From contig NZ_JH711482.1 of NCBI RefSeq assembly GCF_000269805.1, positions 664,933-728,932 on the forward strand: DNA of 64,000 bases, given 5' to 3'. Made by a program: the position numbers and the translations under genes. The DNA comes from Actinomyces massiliensis 4401292 (lineage in GTDB: Bacteria > Actinomycetota > Actinomycetes > Actinomycetales > Actinomycetaceae). Positions within the stretch are counted from its first letter, which is position 1. Every line of letters starts with the position of its first letter. Under the pieces are notes generated by a model. The model saw nothing but the letters and a program-made list of their open reading frames with translations, made no database searches and had not been told where the DNA came from. Of the stretch, positions 26,044-34,795 are shown one piece after another.

Positions 26044-27108
26044 ATGACAGCCTCCTCTGCGAGCTTCACGACGGCGCCTCCCCGCCCGCCCGAGTCGGCC
26101 TCATCATCATCCAGGTCATCCAGACCCTCCCTGCGGAGCTTCTACCCGCCTACCGAGCCGACGGCCTCGGGCATGCTCGACGTCGGCGACGGCCAGCGGG
26201 TGTACTGGGAGACCTGTGGGAATCCTCATGGGATCCCGGCAGTCTTCGTTCACGGCGGTCCGGGAGGGGGCTGCTCGGAGGACCATCGCCGCCTCTTCGA
26301 TCCCGAGCGCTACCGCATCATCCTGTTCGACCAGCGCGGATGCGGGCGCTCCCTGCCCAGCGCCTGCGAGCCGACCGCCGATCTATCAACGAACACCACC
26401 TGGCACCTGGTGGCCGACATGGAGGCGCTGCGCAAGCACCTGGGGGTGGAGCGCTGGCTCGTCTTCGGCGGCTCGTGGGGCTCCACCCTCGGACTCGCCT
26501 ACGCCCAGACCCATCCGCAGCGGGTGCTCGCCCTGGTGCTGCGCGGCGTCTTCACGCTGCGCAAGCGCGAGCTCGACTGGTTCTACGAGGCGGGCGGCGC
26601 CGACATGGTCTGGCCCGATGAGTGGGAGCACTATGTCGCCGCCGCCGGCCAGGACGTGCGTCCAGGCGGCTATATCGAGCGCTACCACGAGCTGCTGTCC
26701 GATTCCGACCCCGCCGTCCACGGCCCCGCGGGCATCGCCTGGACGACGTGGGAGGCGGCGACCTCCACGCTTCTGCGCGACCAGGCACATATCGACGAGG
26801 TTCAGGACCCGGGCTTCGCGCTCGCCTTCGCCCGCATCGAGAACCATTTCTTCACGAACCGCGGGTGGATGGAGGACGGTCAGCTCCTCGCAGGCGCCCG
26901 CACACTGGCCGAGCACGGCATTCCCGGCGTCATCGTCCAGGGCCGCTACGACATGTGCTGCCCCACGGGAACGGCCTGGGCCCTGCACCGCGCCTGGCCG
27001 CAGGCCGAGCTGCGCATCTGCCCGACGTCGGGGCACTCCTTCGCCGAACCGGAGATCCTCTCCTCACTCATCGCCGCCACGGATCGCTTCGCCGCCGCAC
27101 TCGGGTAG
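26044..27108 (+). CDS. pip: Prolyl aminopeptidase (proline iminopeptidase)
   Basis: 354-residue alpha/beta hydrolase that removes N-terminal proline from peptides, probably cytosolic. HGGPGGG forms the oxyanion hole, FDQRGCGRS is the family block, and the nucleophile elbow is GGSWGS. The catalytic His is in TSGHSF near the C-terminus. About 30 Ser/Pro-rich residues precede the usual family start (SFYPPTEP), so translation may begin later than the ATG at 26044, although that ATG has ACAATT 5 nt upstream. It is divergent from the ATP-grasp gene. Confidence 0.93.
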   Translation: MTASSASFTTAPPRPPESASSSSRSSRPSLRSFYPPTEPTASGMLDVGDGQRVYWETCGNPHGIPAVFVHGGPGGGCSEDHRRLFDPERYRIILFDQRGCGRSLPSACEPTADLSTNTTWHLVADMEALRKHLGVERWLVFGGSWGSTLGLAYAQTHPQRVLALVLRGVFTLRKRELDWFYEAGGADMVWPDEWEHYVAAAGQDVRPGGYIERYHELLSDSDPAVHGPAGIAWTTWEAATSTLLRDQAHIDEVQDPGFALAFARIENHFFTNRGWMEDGQLLAGARTLAEHGIPGVIVQGRYDMCCPTGTAWALHRAWPQAELRICPTSGHSFAEPEILSSLIAATDRFAAALG

Positions 27109-27177
27109 CCGCAAGAACGGACGGCGCACCCATCACCTGAGACTTCCCGCACAACAGGGCGATTCCGCGTTTCAGGA

Positions 27178-27207
27178 TTGGACACTCCAGCCATCGGGAA
27201 GTAAAGT
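27178..27207 (+). promoter_or_regulatory. Probable promoter of the tRNA-Lys pair
   Basis: TTGGAC, 18 nt spacer, TAAAGT, placing the start near 27214, about 16 nt before the first tRNA-Lys. Confidence 0.5.
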
Positions 27208-27229
27208 TTTCCTCCGTCGCCAGGCACAT

Positions 27230-27303
27230 GCCTCCTTAGCTCAGTTGGTCAGAGCACCTGACTCTTAATCAGGGTGTCCAGGGTTCGAGTCCCTGAGGGG
27301 GTA
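27230..27303 (+). tRNA. tRNA-Lys (CTT), copy 1
   Basis: 74 nt. The anticodon loop is CTCTTAA (anticodon CTT) and the T-arm CAGGG TTCGAGT CCCTG. The acceptor is GCCTCCT/AGGGGGT with two wobble pairs. CCA is not encoded. Confidence 0.95.
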
Positions 27304-27369
27304 CCGTTACCGGGCACGGTAGCGACGCAGTGACGCAGCAATGACGACATCACAACCAAATACAACCAT

Positions 27370-27443
27370 TCCCCCTTAGCTCAGTTGGTCAGAGCACCTG
27401 ACTCTTAATCAGGGTGTCCAGGGTTCGAGTCCCTGAGGGGGTA
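27370..27443 (+). tRNA. tRNA-Lys (CTT), copy 2
   Basis: Identical to copy 1 except in the 5' acceptor strand, which reads TCCCCCT. Position 1 is T opposite T72, so the terminal acceptor pair is lost, while position 4 is repaired to a Watson-Crick pair. It may still be functional. Confidence 0.88.
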
Positions 27444-27811
27444 CCACGCACGGACGAGGTGGGACTCCAGGCCAGATGTGTCTGCGGGTCCCGCTCCCGC
27501 TGAAACAGGTAGTGTGCGGCGCTGCACGACCGAAGTATTCCTTAGTACTCCTTGAGTGCTAGCGCTCTTCGGCTCTTTGTGCATCCCGCCTCTCCCTGAA
27601 TTCAGGGAATGACTTCCACCTCCCAGAGCGTTCGTCTTTGCGTCGGTCACAGGCACCGCAGTGATTCGGTCACGGCTCTCTGCCGCCTCTGACCACCGGG
27701 GCCCGCCGCCTCATCAGCGCGATGGGCACCCCACCCGCCGGGTCGCAGGATTCACCTGCACTCCGCCCGGCGCAGAAGGGTCCGCATGAGGACCACGAGG
27801 AGAAGGAGAAG
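27444..27811. other. 368-nt intergenic region after tRNA-Lys
   Basis: I see no convincing gene. A perfect 16-bp palindrome (TCCCTGAATTCAGGGA) is at 27593-27608. A minus-strand frame of 83 codons here runs back through the tRNA-Lys gene and is judged spurious. Confidence 0.6.
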
Positions 27812-27985
27812 ATGATCATGCAGAAGAAGATGACCGCGCCAGGACGACGCGAAGCCGCCGAGCGCGAGCTCACAGCCGCTCGTACCGAGCTGAGCTCACT
27901 GAGTGCCGCCGTGTCCCCCTCGCGATTCGAGCGAGCTCTTGAACGAGTCCAAGCCGCACAGGAAGCGCTGGCGCTGGCGGCCTGA
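27812..27985 (+). CDS. Small helical protein (57 residues), function unknown
   Basis: The start MIMQKKM follows a purine-rich stretch with two GGAG boxes, 9 nt before the ATG at 27812 or the ATG at 27818. The rest is almost wholly helix-forming (AAERELTAARTEL, then RFERALERVQAAQEALALAA) with a heptad-like pattern, suggesting a short coiled coil. It is followed by a terminator-like hairpin, which supports an expressed unit. No family is recognised. Confidence 0.45.
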   Translation: MIMQKKMTAPGRREAAERELTAARTELSSLSAAVSPSRFERALERVQAAQEALALAA

Positions 27986-28028
27986 GACGAGTCACAATCA
28001 GTATCCGGTCCCGGATCACGGCAATGGG

Positions 28029-28073
28029 CGGGACCACTCGGCACTCCGAATGGCGTCGAGTGGTCCCGTTTCC
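28029..28073 (+). terminator. Rho-independent terminator after the small helical ORF
   Basis: A 12-bp perfect stem (CGGGACCACTCG and complement) with a 16-nt loop, followed by TTTCCT. Confidence 0.65.
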
Positions 28074-28124
28074 TCTGCAGCCGATCCGGAATCGCCTCGG
28101 AACCCGCTCTATGAGGAGGACGCC

Positions 28125-28601
28125 ATGCCTCAGCTCGCCGTCGGAGACACGGCCCCTGATTTCACCCTGCCCGACGCGGCCGGCGCCGACGTCTCTCTGA
28201 CAACCTTGAGACGCGGTGCCGAGCACGGCGTCGTCGTCTACTTCTACCCCAGGGCCTCCACACCGGGTTGTACCAAGGAGGCCTGTGATTTCCGCGATTC
28301 CCTGGCAGCATGGGCGGCCGCCGGGTACGCCGTCGTCGGGATCTCCCCCGACTCCCCGCGCGCGCTGGCCAATTTCGCACGCAAGCAGTCGCTGCCCTTC
28401 CCGCTGCTGTCCGACCCCGAGCACCGGGTCATGGAGGAGTGGGGCGCCTGGGGCGAGAAGAAGAACTACGGGCGCACCTACACGGGAGTCATCCGCTCCA
28501 CCGTTGTGGTGGACTCCGATGGCACTGTACGGCTGGCTCGTTACAACGTCAGGGCCACCGGCCATGTCGCCCGTCTGCGCAAGGAGCTCGGCATCGACTG
28601 A
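28125..28601 (+). CDS. bcp: Peroxiredoxin, Bcp/PrxQ type
   Basis: 158-residue thiol peroxidase reducing hydrogen and alkyl peroxides. The peroxidatic Cys49 and resolving Cys54 sit in STPGCTKEACDFRD, the PrxQ arrangement with five residues' spacing. APDFTLPD and VVGISPDSP are further family blocks. The frame is open upstream, but the ATG at 28125 has a strong GAGGAGG box 5 nt upstream. Reduction is probably by thioredoxin. It stands alone between a terminator hairpin and tRNA-Leu. Confidence 0.94.
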   Translation: MPQLAVGDTAPDFTLPDAAGADVSLTTLRRGAEHGVVVYFYPRASTPGCTKEACDFRDSLAAWAAAGYAVVGISPDSPRALANFARKQSLPFPLLSDPEHRVMEEWGAWGEKKNYGRTYTGVIRSTVVVDSDGTVRLARYNVRATGHVARLRKELGID

Positions 28602-28681
28602 CAGCGCGCACTCACGCGCACTCACCCTCCGGGCTCTTCGGAAACATCGCAGGTTCCAGAAGCGGTAGGGTGAGCCGCACA

Positions 28682-28763
28682 GCGCGAGTGGCGGAATTGG
28701 CAGACGCGCCAGATTTAGGTTCTGGTGCCTTCGGGCGTGAGGGTTCGAGTCCCTTCTTGCGCA
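28682..28763 (+). tRNA. tRNA-Leu (TAG)
   Basis: 82 nt with a long variable arm (class II). The acceptor is GCGCGAG/CTTGCGC, the anticodon loop TTTAGGT gives anticodon TAG, and the discriminator is A. A TAGGGT hexamer at 28666 may be its -10. Confidence 0.94.
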
Positions 28764-28785
28764 CTGACTCCCGACGTCAGTCACC

Positions 28786-29460
28786 TCATTTGTCGCAGGC
28801 GATCCCGTCGTGGTCGCGGTCCAGGCCGGACCGGTAGCCGGGATCGCCCTCGTACATCGGGGCGGCACCGGCGGCCTTCGCCTCTGTGCAGTTCGCGTAG
28901 TACGTGCTGGTCGACTTCTTCGGATCCTGCTGAGGCCGCTGGGCCGGTTCTTCGGGCTGAGCGGGCTCGTCCTGAACGGCTTGCTCCGAGGCCTCAGCAG
29001 ATGCCGAGGCCTCAGCCGCGGCGGCAGACGCCGAAGCACTGGCAGAAGCGGCAGCCTCGGCGGAGTCATCGTTGACCGTCAGCGTGATCGCCTGGTCCGC
29101 CGGAACCCGCTCGCCGGCCGCCGGGTCCTGCGAGGTCACGGACCAGTCGCTCGAGTTCCATACGGAATCCTCGCCATCCGCATCCGTGTAACTCGGACTA
29201 CTGGTCAGCCCGGCCTCCTTGAGTGCGACTGCCGCGGCGTCGCCCTTCATACCGACGACGTCCGGGACCTCGATCATGACAGGGGTCGTGGCAGTCGTGG
29301 CAGTGGGGCTCGCTGAGGAGGATTCGTGGGCGGAAGAGTCCTCACAACCGGCGAGTATCGGAGCGAGGGCTATGACCAGGGCGATGAGCCAGCTGCCGGC
29401 GGACAGCACTGCGCTCGGTCGCCATGAGGCGGACTTCTGGGATCGGGATACAGTCGCCAC
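28786..29460 (-). CDS. Secreted lipoprotein with PASTA and excalibur domains
   Basis: 224 residues. The hydrophobic N-terminus ends in the lipobox LAGC, so the protein is lipid-anchored outside the cell. A PASTA-type domain follows (VPDVVGMKGDAAAVALKEAG to ITLTVND), then an Ala/Ser-rich and Glu/Pro/Gln-rich linker, and last an excalibur domain with YYANCTEAKAAGAAP and the calcium-binding loop DRDHDGIACDK. The GTG start is set by AAAGGAG 6 nt upstream. The domain pair suggests binding to cell-wall muropeptide and calcium. It is divergent from rph. Confidence 0.88.
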   Translation of the reverse strand: MATVSRSQKSASWRPSAVLSAGSWLIALVIALAPILAGCEDSSAHESSSASPTATTATTPVMIEVPDVVGMKGDAAAVALKEAGLTSSPSYTDADGEDSVWNSSDWSVTSQDPAAGERVPADQAITLTVNDDSAEAAASASASASAAAAEASASAEASEQAVQDEPAQPEEPAQRPQQDPKKSTSTYYANCTEAKAAGAAPMYEGDPGYRSGLDRDHDGIACDK

Positions 29461-29635
29461 GATGGGCTCCTTTGGGAGAGTGGGGGATGCGAAAACGCCC
29501 TTTAGGTATACCCCCGCTTTTCCCGGAAATGACGCAGAAGTCATAGTTGTGACCATACGGTGACTCAGAGTCATCATCCTTGGTTCTCAGCCCCGCGGGA
29601 CCGCCCGGCTCTGGACCCCGCCAGGATCTGTCAGC

Positions 29636-29655
29636 GCCCATCAGGGCCCATCAGG
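29636..29655. repeat. 10-bp tandem duplication upstream of rph
   Basis: GCCCATCAGG occurs twice in direct tandem in the 264-nt spacer between the PASTA/excalibur gene and rph. Confidence 0.8.
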
Positions 29656-29712
29656 GCCCAGCGCTCAGTGCTCACAGTGCGCAGACAGACCTCCCGCTTC
29701 CCGCCCGACGAG

Positions 29713-29718
29713 TAGCCT
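29713..29718 (+). promoter_or_regulatory. Putative leaderless -10 element of rph-rdgB
   Basis: TAGCCT, 6 nt before the GTG start of rph. Confidence 0.55.
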
Positions 29719-29724
29719 GGCGCC

Positions 29725-30546
29725 GTGACTGACACTGAGCCCCGCAAGCCTCTCAAGAAGCCCCGCAAGGACGGACGCGCAGCCAATGAGCTGCGCCCCA
29801 TCACCATCACCCGGAATTGGTTGGACCACGGAGAGGGGTCGGTCCTTATCGAGTTCGGCCGCACCCGTGTGCTGTGCGTGGCCTCATTCACCGAAGGCGT
29901 GCCGCGCTGGCGCAAGGGCAGCGGCGAGGGCTGGGTGACCGCCGAGTACGCCATGCTCCCCCGTGCCGGCTCCGAGCGCAGCGGTCGGGAGTCGGTGCGC
30001 GGGAAGGTCGGGGGCCGCACCCACGAGATCTCCCGCCTGATCGGGCGGTCCCTGCGCGGCGTCATCGACGTCGCCGCGCTGGGCGAGAACACGATCGCCC
30101 TGGACTGCGATGTCCTGCAGGCCGATGGCGGCACTCGCACCGCAGCCATCACCGGCGCCTATGTGGCATTGGCCGATGCCGTTGCCTGGGGCACCGCCAA
30201 GAGGCATATCAAGCCACGAGCCGGAAAACCGGTTCTGTCGGACTCGCTGTCCGCGATCAGCGTCGGCATCATCGACGGCGTCCCCTGCCTGGATCTGCCC
30301 TACGAGGAGGACGTGCGCGCCCACACCGATATGAACGTCGTCCAGACAGGTGACGGTCACTTCGTCGAGGTGCAGGGCACAGCTGAGCACATCCCCTTCA
30401 ACCGCGACGAACTGTGCGCGCTGCTGGACCTGGCGGCAAAGGGCAATACTGAACTGGCGGCACTGCAGGCGCGAGCGCTGGCCGGTCCAGCACAAGAGCC
30501 GTTCACCGTCTCAACCCACGACGACGCCGGGCAGGAGACCCCGTGA
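29725..30546 (+). CDS. rph: Ribonuclease PH
   Basis: 273-residue phosphorolytic 3'-5' exoribonuclease that trims tRNA 3' ends. Family blocks include [31 protein letters not shown], the phosphate-binding RSLRGVID, and [16 protein letters not shown]. Length is slightly above the usual 240 because of a Lys/Arg-rich N-terminal tail and a C-terminal extension. The GTG start carries a TAGCCT hexamer 6 nt upstream. It is translationally coupled to rdgB (overlap GTGA). Confidence 0.96.
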   Translation: MTDTEPRKPLKKPRKDGRAANELRPITITRNWLDHGEGSVLIEFGRTRVLCVASFTEGVPRWRKGSGEGWVTAEYAMLPRAGSERSGRESVRGKVGGRTHEISRLIGRSLRGVIDVAALGENTIALDCDVLQADGGTRTAAITGAYVALADAVAWGTAKRHIKPRAGKPVLSDSLSAISVGIIDGVPCLDLPYEEDVRAHTDMNVVQTGDGHFVEVQGTAEHIPFNRDELCALLDLAAKGNTELAALQARALAGPAQEPFTVSTHDDAGQETP

Positions 30547-31229
30547 GTGAACAGGCATTCGCGGGAGCGACTGCGCCCAACGAAGCGGTGTTGGTCCTAG
30601 CCACCCACAATCCCGGCAAGTTGGCCGAGCTGCAGGCGATTCTTGCTCCGCTGGTGCCCGACCTGGACTCGCAGGCGATCATCTCGGCCGCCTCGCTGGG
30701 GGTGCCAGAGCCCGTCGAGGACGGACTGACTTTCGCCGCTAATGCGGAGATCAAGGCCTGCGCTCTCATGCGGGCCACCGGGCTTCCCGCCGTCGCCGAC
30801 GACTCGGGCCTGTGCGTGGACGTACTCGGCGGCGCCCCCGGCATTTTCTCAGCCCGTTGGTGCGGACGGCACGGTGATGATGCGGGCAACCTGCGTCTTC
30901 TCCTGAATCAGATCAGTGCTATCGCGGATCCGAACCGTACGGCGCGCTTCACCTGCGCGGCGGTGCTGGCCGCTCCAGGACCTGGACCGGATCACCGGCC
31001 CACCGTCACAAGAATCGAGCGCTCCATGGAGGGCCGGCTGCTGGGCGAGCCTCGGGGCGAGGGCGGTTTCGGATACGACCCGATCTTCGTGCCCGTCCAG
31101 GAGGACGCACCGGGCGGTGCCGGCCGGACGACAGCGCAGATGAGTTCTGCGGAGAAGAATGCGATCTCCCATCGGGGCCAGGCACTGCGCGCTCTGGCCC
31201 CGGTACTGGCTGAGTTGCTGAGTCGCTGA
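30543..31229 (+). CDS. rdgB: XTP/dITP diphosphatase (RdgB/HAM1)
   Basis: 228-residue nucleotide-pool sanitiser that hydrolyses XTP, ITP and dITP to monophosphates. The entry motif is [33 protein letters not shown] and the later [11 protein letters not shown] and [12 protein letters not shown] complete the active site. It begins with GTG overlapping the rph stop by 4 nt, so the two are coupled. The rph-rdgB pairing is common in bacteria. Confidence 0.95.
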   Translation: MSEQAFAGATAPNEAVLVLATHNPGKLAELQAILAPLVPDLDSQAIISAASLGVPEPVEDGLTFAANAEIKACALMRATGLPAVADDSGLCVDVLGGAPGIFSARWCGRHGDDAGNLRLLLNQISAIADPNRTARFTCAAVLAAPGPGPDHRPTVTRIERSMEGRLLGEPRGEGGFGYDPIFVPVQEDAPGGAGRTTAQMSSAEKNAISHRGQALRALAPVLAELLSR

Positions 31230-31305
31230 CGCCCTCCCCCACAGCGCCGGACGATTGCACACGGTGAAACCGATCTCGAGGCGGAAGCGGACCGACCTCG
31301 CCGAA

Positions 31306-31845
31306 TCAGCCGGTTCCGGAATCGCCCACCTCACCGTGGGCCTGGGTCTCGAGGTGGGCCTGGGTCTCGAGGCGGCGCTGGACCGGCTTGGGCACAAGCG
31401 AGTCATGAGCCTTGGCGAAGCCGTACAGACAGCGCCACCCGGCCTGGAAGACGACCAGGAAGGCCAGCATCATGAGGGAGAAGGAGATGATCGCCCCACC
31501 GCCGGTCAGGTCGTGCACCGCCACGCACGCCCCCCAGGTGACGCCCACGACGCCCCCGCCCTCGGGCCACAGGACCTCCAGGTGATCACGTCCACGCCGC
31601 ACGCCCCAGGCCACCGCCCACGCCAGGACGGTGGCACCCGTGGTACAGGCGACCAGTGCAGGTGCCCGGGAGAAGTCGTGCAACGAGGCGGCGGCGAAGA
31701 AGGCCACGAGCACCGCCGCGACCAGGTCGACGGGAACGACGAGCCACCACCGGGTGCGGCGCCCCCGGGTCCAGGGACGGTCCGGCCCGTCGGGAACCAG
31801 CGGGGCGTAGGTCAGTCCCGTGCGACCATCCTGCTGTGCGACCAC
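31306..31845 (-). CDS. DUF3054 family membrane protein
   Basis: 179 residues with about four hydrophobic helices (DLVAAVLVAFFAAASLH; CTTGATVLAWAVAWGVRR; GGGVVGVTWGACVAVHDLTG; FSLMMLAFLVVFQAGWR), the layout and TGGGAIISF element of DUF3054. The function is unknown. The GTG start is supported by a TAGGCT hexamer 6 nt upstream. The C-terminus ends in the repeat LETQAH twice, from a perfect 18-bp tandem duplication. It is convergent with rph-rdgB. Confidence 0.8.
   Translation of the reverse strand: MVAQQDGRTGLTYAPLVPDGPDRPWTRGRRTRWWLVVPVDLVAAVLVAFFAAASLHDFSRAPALVACTTGATVLAWAVAWGVRRGRDHLEVLWPEGGGVVGVTWGACVAVHDLTGGGAIISFSLMMLAFLVVFQAGWRCLYGFAKAHDSLVPKPVQRRLETQAHLETQAHGEVGDSGTG
31336..31371 (-). 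repeat. 18-bp tandem duplication in the DUF3054 C-terminal tail
   Basis: GTGGGCCTGGGTCTCGAG twice without error, adding six residues (LETQAH) in frame. Confidence 0.9.
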
Positions 31846-31851
31846 CGGCTC

Positions 31852-31857
31852 AGCCTA
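31852..31857 (-). promoter_or_regulatory. Putative leaderless -10 element of the DUF3054 gene
   Basis: TAGGCT, minus strand, 6 nt before the GTG at 31845. Confidence 0.5.
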
Positions 31858-31919
31858 CCGCCGCGTCCCACCGCGCGAACCGCCCGCTCACCGGTGCGTA
31901 CAGCCGGCCATGGCCTCGC

Positions 31920-32735
31920 TCATATCTCCCAGCTCGCACCCGCGATGGCGGCCTCAAGCGGACCGGAGTAGACCTCGGCAGCCTCCTTGAGGGCGTCGGC
32001 GGGATCAGTCCACGGCTGGATGTGGGTCAGCACGAGACTGCCCACAGGTGCTCGCCCGCCCCTGCCGCTCACACCGGCGGCGAGCTCACCAGCGCGCCTG
32101 CCGGTCAAGTGCATCCCGCGATAGGTGTCGCGCCCCTCCAAGAAGGCGGCCTCGGACAGCAGCAGATCAACTCCGTCGGCCATGGCCTCCATGCCGTCGC
32201 ACAGATCCGTGTCCCCGGTGAAGGCGAGGCTGACATTTCCCCGACCATCCTGTCCCGGCCCTTCAATGCGGTAGCCGTAGGCCTCAACCGGATGAAGCGC
32301 CTCATATGGGGTGATCGTCATTGGACCGACCTGCACCGCCTGACCGACGGTGGCGGTGCGGAAGGAGAACTCGGACGCATATGTCTCCTCCGGCGGAGCG
32401 CCATCCACGCCGTTGAGGCGCTTGGACAGCTCACTCGGCCCCAGCGTGAGCACAGGCCCCAGCGCCCCGGTCGGGTTCCAGCGGCGGAACACGTGCATAC
32501 CCACAAGATCGACTACATGATCGGCGTGACAATGAGAGATCACGATGGCGTCCAAATCAGCCGGGTCGAGGTAGTGCAGCATCTGCCCCATTGCTCCGGG
32601 CCCCATGTCGAGGACCACTGACCATGTCCGCACCTCGCCATTGGGGCCCGCACCATCGGCCTGCACCAAATAGGAGGAGGCGGCGGAGTCGGGTCCGGAC
32701 ATGCTTCCGGTGCAGCCGATGATCGTGAGCTTCAT
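31920..32735 (-). CDS. MBL-fold hydrolase, Rv1339-like cyclic nucleotide phosphodiesterase
   Basis: 271-residue metallo-beta-lactamase-fold protein. The zinc motif is HCHADH after [13 protein letters not shown], and [10 protein letters not shown] supplies the bridging Asp. It resembles RNase Z-like proteins and, by gene neighbourhood (directly after murI), the mycobacterial Rv1339 protein, described as an atypical class II cAMP phosphodiesterase. The substrate is thus a likely but unproven cyclic nucleotide. The start overlaps the murI stop by 4 nt (ATGA), so the two are coupled. Confidence 0.85.
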   Translation of the reverse strand: MKLTIIGCTGSMSGPDSAASSYLVQADGAGPNGEVRTWSVVLDMGPGAMGQMLHYLDPADLDAIVISHCHADHVVDLVGMHVFRRWNPTGALGPVLTLGPSELSKRLNGVDGAPPEETYASEFSFRTATVGQAVQVGPMTITPYEALHPVEAYGYRIEGPGQDGRGNVSLAFTGDTDLCDGMEAMADGVDLLLSEAAFLEGRDTYRGMHLTGRRAGELAAGVSGRGGRAPVGSLVLTHIQPWTDPADALKEAAEVYSGPLEAAIAGASWEI

Positions 32736-33655
32736 ACGGGATCCTTGCTCAATTCTGTGGGGTCCAGGGGAGGAACATGATCGCCGGCGGAACCGGCGGC
32801 AGAGGCGGGGGTTTCAGGACAGCCGTGCACGCTCGCCCCTTCGAACGCCGAGGACGTCCGTGAGACGTGTCTGACCTCGGGGCCCAGGAAGCGGCGCGCC
32901 AACACGACGAACGATTCGGGATCTCCGGTCGCACGGAACTCGTGATGCGGCGGGGCGGCACCGGGATCGCGCAGCAGATCGCGCCGGGCGAGCTCCCGGT
33001 AGACGTCCTTGGCGGTCTCCTCGCTCGAGGTCACCAGAGTGACGTCCTCCCCCATGACATAGGAGATCGGACCGATGAGCAGCGGGTAGTGGGTGCATCC
33101 GAGGATGAGGGTGTCCACACCGGCGCTCTTGACCGGAGCCAGGTACTCCTCGGCGGTGGTGAGCGCCTCGGGGCCGGTGGTGACGCCGCGCTCGGCCAAG
33201 TCGACGAAGCGCGGGCAGGCCTCCGAGAAGAGCTCGACGCCGGGGACGGCCTCCAGAGCATCCGCGTAGGCGCGCGAATCAACGGTGCCCTGGGTGGCGA
33301 TCAGCCCAATACGACCGTTGCGGGTCACGCGAGCGGCAGCGCGGGCCGCGGGGTGGATCACCTCGACGACGGGAACTCCCCTCTCCAGGGTGTAGCGGCG
33401 CCGGGCATCGTGCAAAACGGCGGCAGAGGCGGTGTTGCAGGCGATGACCAGCATCTTGACGCCGGCCTCGACGAGCTCGTCCATTATTCCGAGCGCCAGG
33501 GAGCGGACCTCATCAATGGTCTTGGGACCATAAGGGGTGTTGGCCGTGTCACCGATGTAGAGGATCTGCTCACCGGGCAGCTGATTGAGCACGGCCCTCG
33601 CAACGGTCAGGCCTCCAACTCCGGAGTCGAGCATCCCGATCGGCGCGTCATTCAC
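32732..33655 (-). CDS. murI: Glutamate racemase
   Basis: 307-residue enzyme making D-glutamate for peptidoglycan. The two catalytic Cys are Cys73 in IACNTAS and Cys187 in LGCTHYP; the N-terminal [15 protein letters not shown] with Asp10/Ser11 is the usual entry motif. The C-terminal 40 residues are a variable Pro/Ala/Ser-rich tail. It is coupled to the downstream phosphodiesterase-like gene. A TAGTCT hexamer lies 11 nt upstream of the ATG, suggesting a very short leader. Confidence 0.96.
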   Translation of the reverse strand: MNDAPIGMLDSGVGGLTVARAVLNQLPGEQILYIGDTANTPYGPKTIDEVRSLALGIMDELVEAGVKMLVIACNTASAAVLHDARRRYTLERGVPVVEVIHPAARAAARVTRNGRIGLIATQGTVDSRAYADALEAVPGVELFSEACPRFVDLAERGVTTGPEALTTAEEYLAPVKSAGVDTLILGCTHYPLLIGPISYVMGEDVTLVTSSEETAKDVYRELARRDLLRDPGAAPPHHEFRATGDPESFVVLARRFLGPEVRHVSRTSSAFEGASVHGCPETPASAAGSAGDHVPPLDPTELSKDPV

Positions 33656-33677
33656 GCACCCGAGACTAGGCGGCGGC

Positions 33678-34370
33678 TCAGCCGTATAGCAGCACAGCTA
33701 CCAGTGATTCCTGCCACCAGGTGAGCATGTCGTATGACAGGGCAATGCCACGGCGCCAACGAGCGTCATCGTCCTCATCCTCGGGGGCGCCCTCCCAAGC
33801 GATGGCATGGGCCTCCTCAGCGGCTTCGGGCCCGTCGATGTCGAGCCGCTGCGCCAGCACGAGCCGCACATCGTTGAGTGCACCCAGCCACTCCTGCTCA
33901 TGCCCGCGAGAGATCCTGACAGCACCGCCGGCACCAGTGGGCTCCAGCAGCTCGGTGATGACGGTCTCGAGACGCTCATGCTTCAAGTCGCGCAGGCGCT
34001 CACGCGTGAGGTCCGCCACTTCAAGAGCGATCTCCGGGTCTTCGGAGGCGTCCGGCAGAAGCGCATTGATGACGGGAGTGAGCGCGGGCAGAGCGGATGC
34101 CGAGTACAGCGGAGCACGTGAATCGGAAGGCCCATGCGGAGCCGGGTCGAAGTCCAAAGCGGCGAGAACATCACCGTCATGGGCGCTCTCCCCGCGCCGC
34201 GGCTCCGACTGCCCGGGCTCCTCGTTGTCGCCCTGATTCCTGTGCGGGGCAGCAGGATCGCCGGGTATCAGCAGCACGGCGACCTGTTCGAACAGACCCG
34301 CGAGATACTCGCGCTCCCAGGTCTCCAGGTGACTCTGCCAGCCGTCGGCCGACGCCGCGAAGCCGCGCAT
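33678..34370 (-). CDS. DUF2017 family protein, coupled to clpS
   Basis: 230 residues, soluble, acidic. The C-terminal block [21 protein letters not shown] followed by [23 protein letters not shown] is typical of actinobacterial DUF2017, a family found right after clpS. The function is unknown; the constant pairing suggests a role near ClpS-dependent proteolysis. Its ATG overlaps the clpS stop by one base (TGATG). The middle 60 residues are low-complexity and variable. Confidence 0.85.
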   Translation of the reverse strand: MRGFAASADGWQSHLETWEREYLAGLFEQVAVLLIPGDPAAPHRNQGDNEEPGQSEPRRGESAHDGDVLAALDFDPAPHGPSDSRAPLYSASALPALTPVINALLPDASEDPEIALEVADLTRERLRDLKHERLETVITELLEPTGAGGAVRISRGHEQEWLGALNDVRLVLAQRLDIDGPEAAEEAHAIAWEGAPEDEDDDARWRRGIALSYDMLTWWQESLVAVLLYG

Positions 34371-34714
34371 CAGGACCCGCCTCGGTCGATACCGTCAGCA
34401 CCGCCGGCACCGTCAGCACCGTCTCCGACGGACTCGAGGGTGGCGCGCAGGCCGTAGGAGTGCATGGCGGTGACATCGACCTCCATGCGCTCGCGCACGC
34501 CAGTGGATACTGTGGCGCGCCCGAGCGTGTGAACCTCCAGCATGCGCCGGCGCGCCAGTGGCACCGGGAACCCGAAATATGAGTGGAATACCCAGGTCAC
34601 GTAATCCATGGTGTTGACCGGATCGTCGTGGACGACCGTGCGCCACAGGGAATGGACAGCACTGCGTGCGCGCTCCTGAACGTCAGGCTCGACAACATGC
34701 GGCGCACTGGACAT
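34370..34714 (-). CDS. clpS: ATP-dependent Clp protease adaptor ClpS
   Basis: 114-residue adaptor that hands N-degron substrates to ClpAP/ClpCP. The core motif VVHDDPVNTMDYVTWVF and the following HTLGRATVSTGVRERME cover the N-degron-binding pocket. The frame opens to 34774, but the ATG at 34714 fits the family and has a TACGCT hexamer 7 nt upstream. The C-terminal tail (GADGAGGAD) comes from a 9-bp repeat (ACCGTCAGC-like units, 34391-34426). It is cotranscribed with the DUF2017 gene and divergent from pncB. Confidence 0.94.
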   Translation of the reverse strand: MSSAPHVVEPDVQERARSAVHSLWRTVVHDDPVNTMDYVTWVFHSYFGFPVPLARRRMLEVHTLGRATVSTGVRERMEVDVTAMHSYGLRATLESVGDGADGAGGADGIDRGGS

Positions 34715-34721
34715 GGGCACC

Positions 34722-34727
34722 AGCGTA
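34722..34727 (-). promoter_or_regulatory. Putative leaderless -10 element of clpS
   Basis: TACGCT, minus strand, 7 nt before the clpS ATG. Confidence 0.5.
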
Positions 34728-34782
34728 GCGGCCGGGACGGAAGCGGGGCAGGTGCTCCGCGCCCCGGATTCCAACTCCGGGA

Positions 34783-34788
34783 TAGGCT
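34783..34788 (+). promoter_or_regulatory. Putative leaderless -10 element of pncB
   Basis: TAGGCT, 7 nt before the pncB ATG. It lies 55 bp from the divergent clpS element. Confidence 0.5.
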
Positions 34789-34795
34789 ATGCGCC

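Noticed and set aside
27405-27656. An 83-codon minus-strand frame running into tRNA-Lys copy 2
   Set aside because: Its end is read from the tRNA gene and there is no ribosome site; typical of spurious calls at tRNA ends.
34583-34795. A longer pncB starting at 34583
   Set aside because: The extra 71 codons overlap clpS on the other strand and its promoter and do not resemble the family N-terminus.
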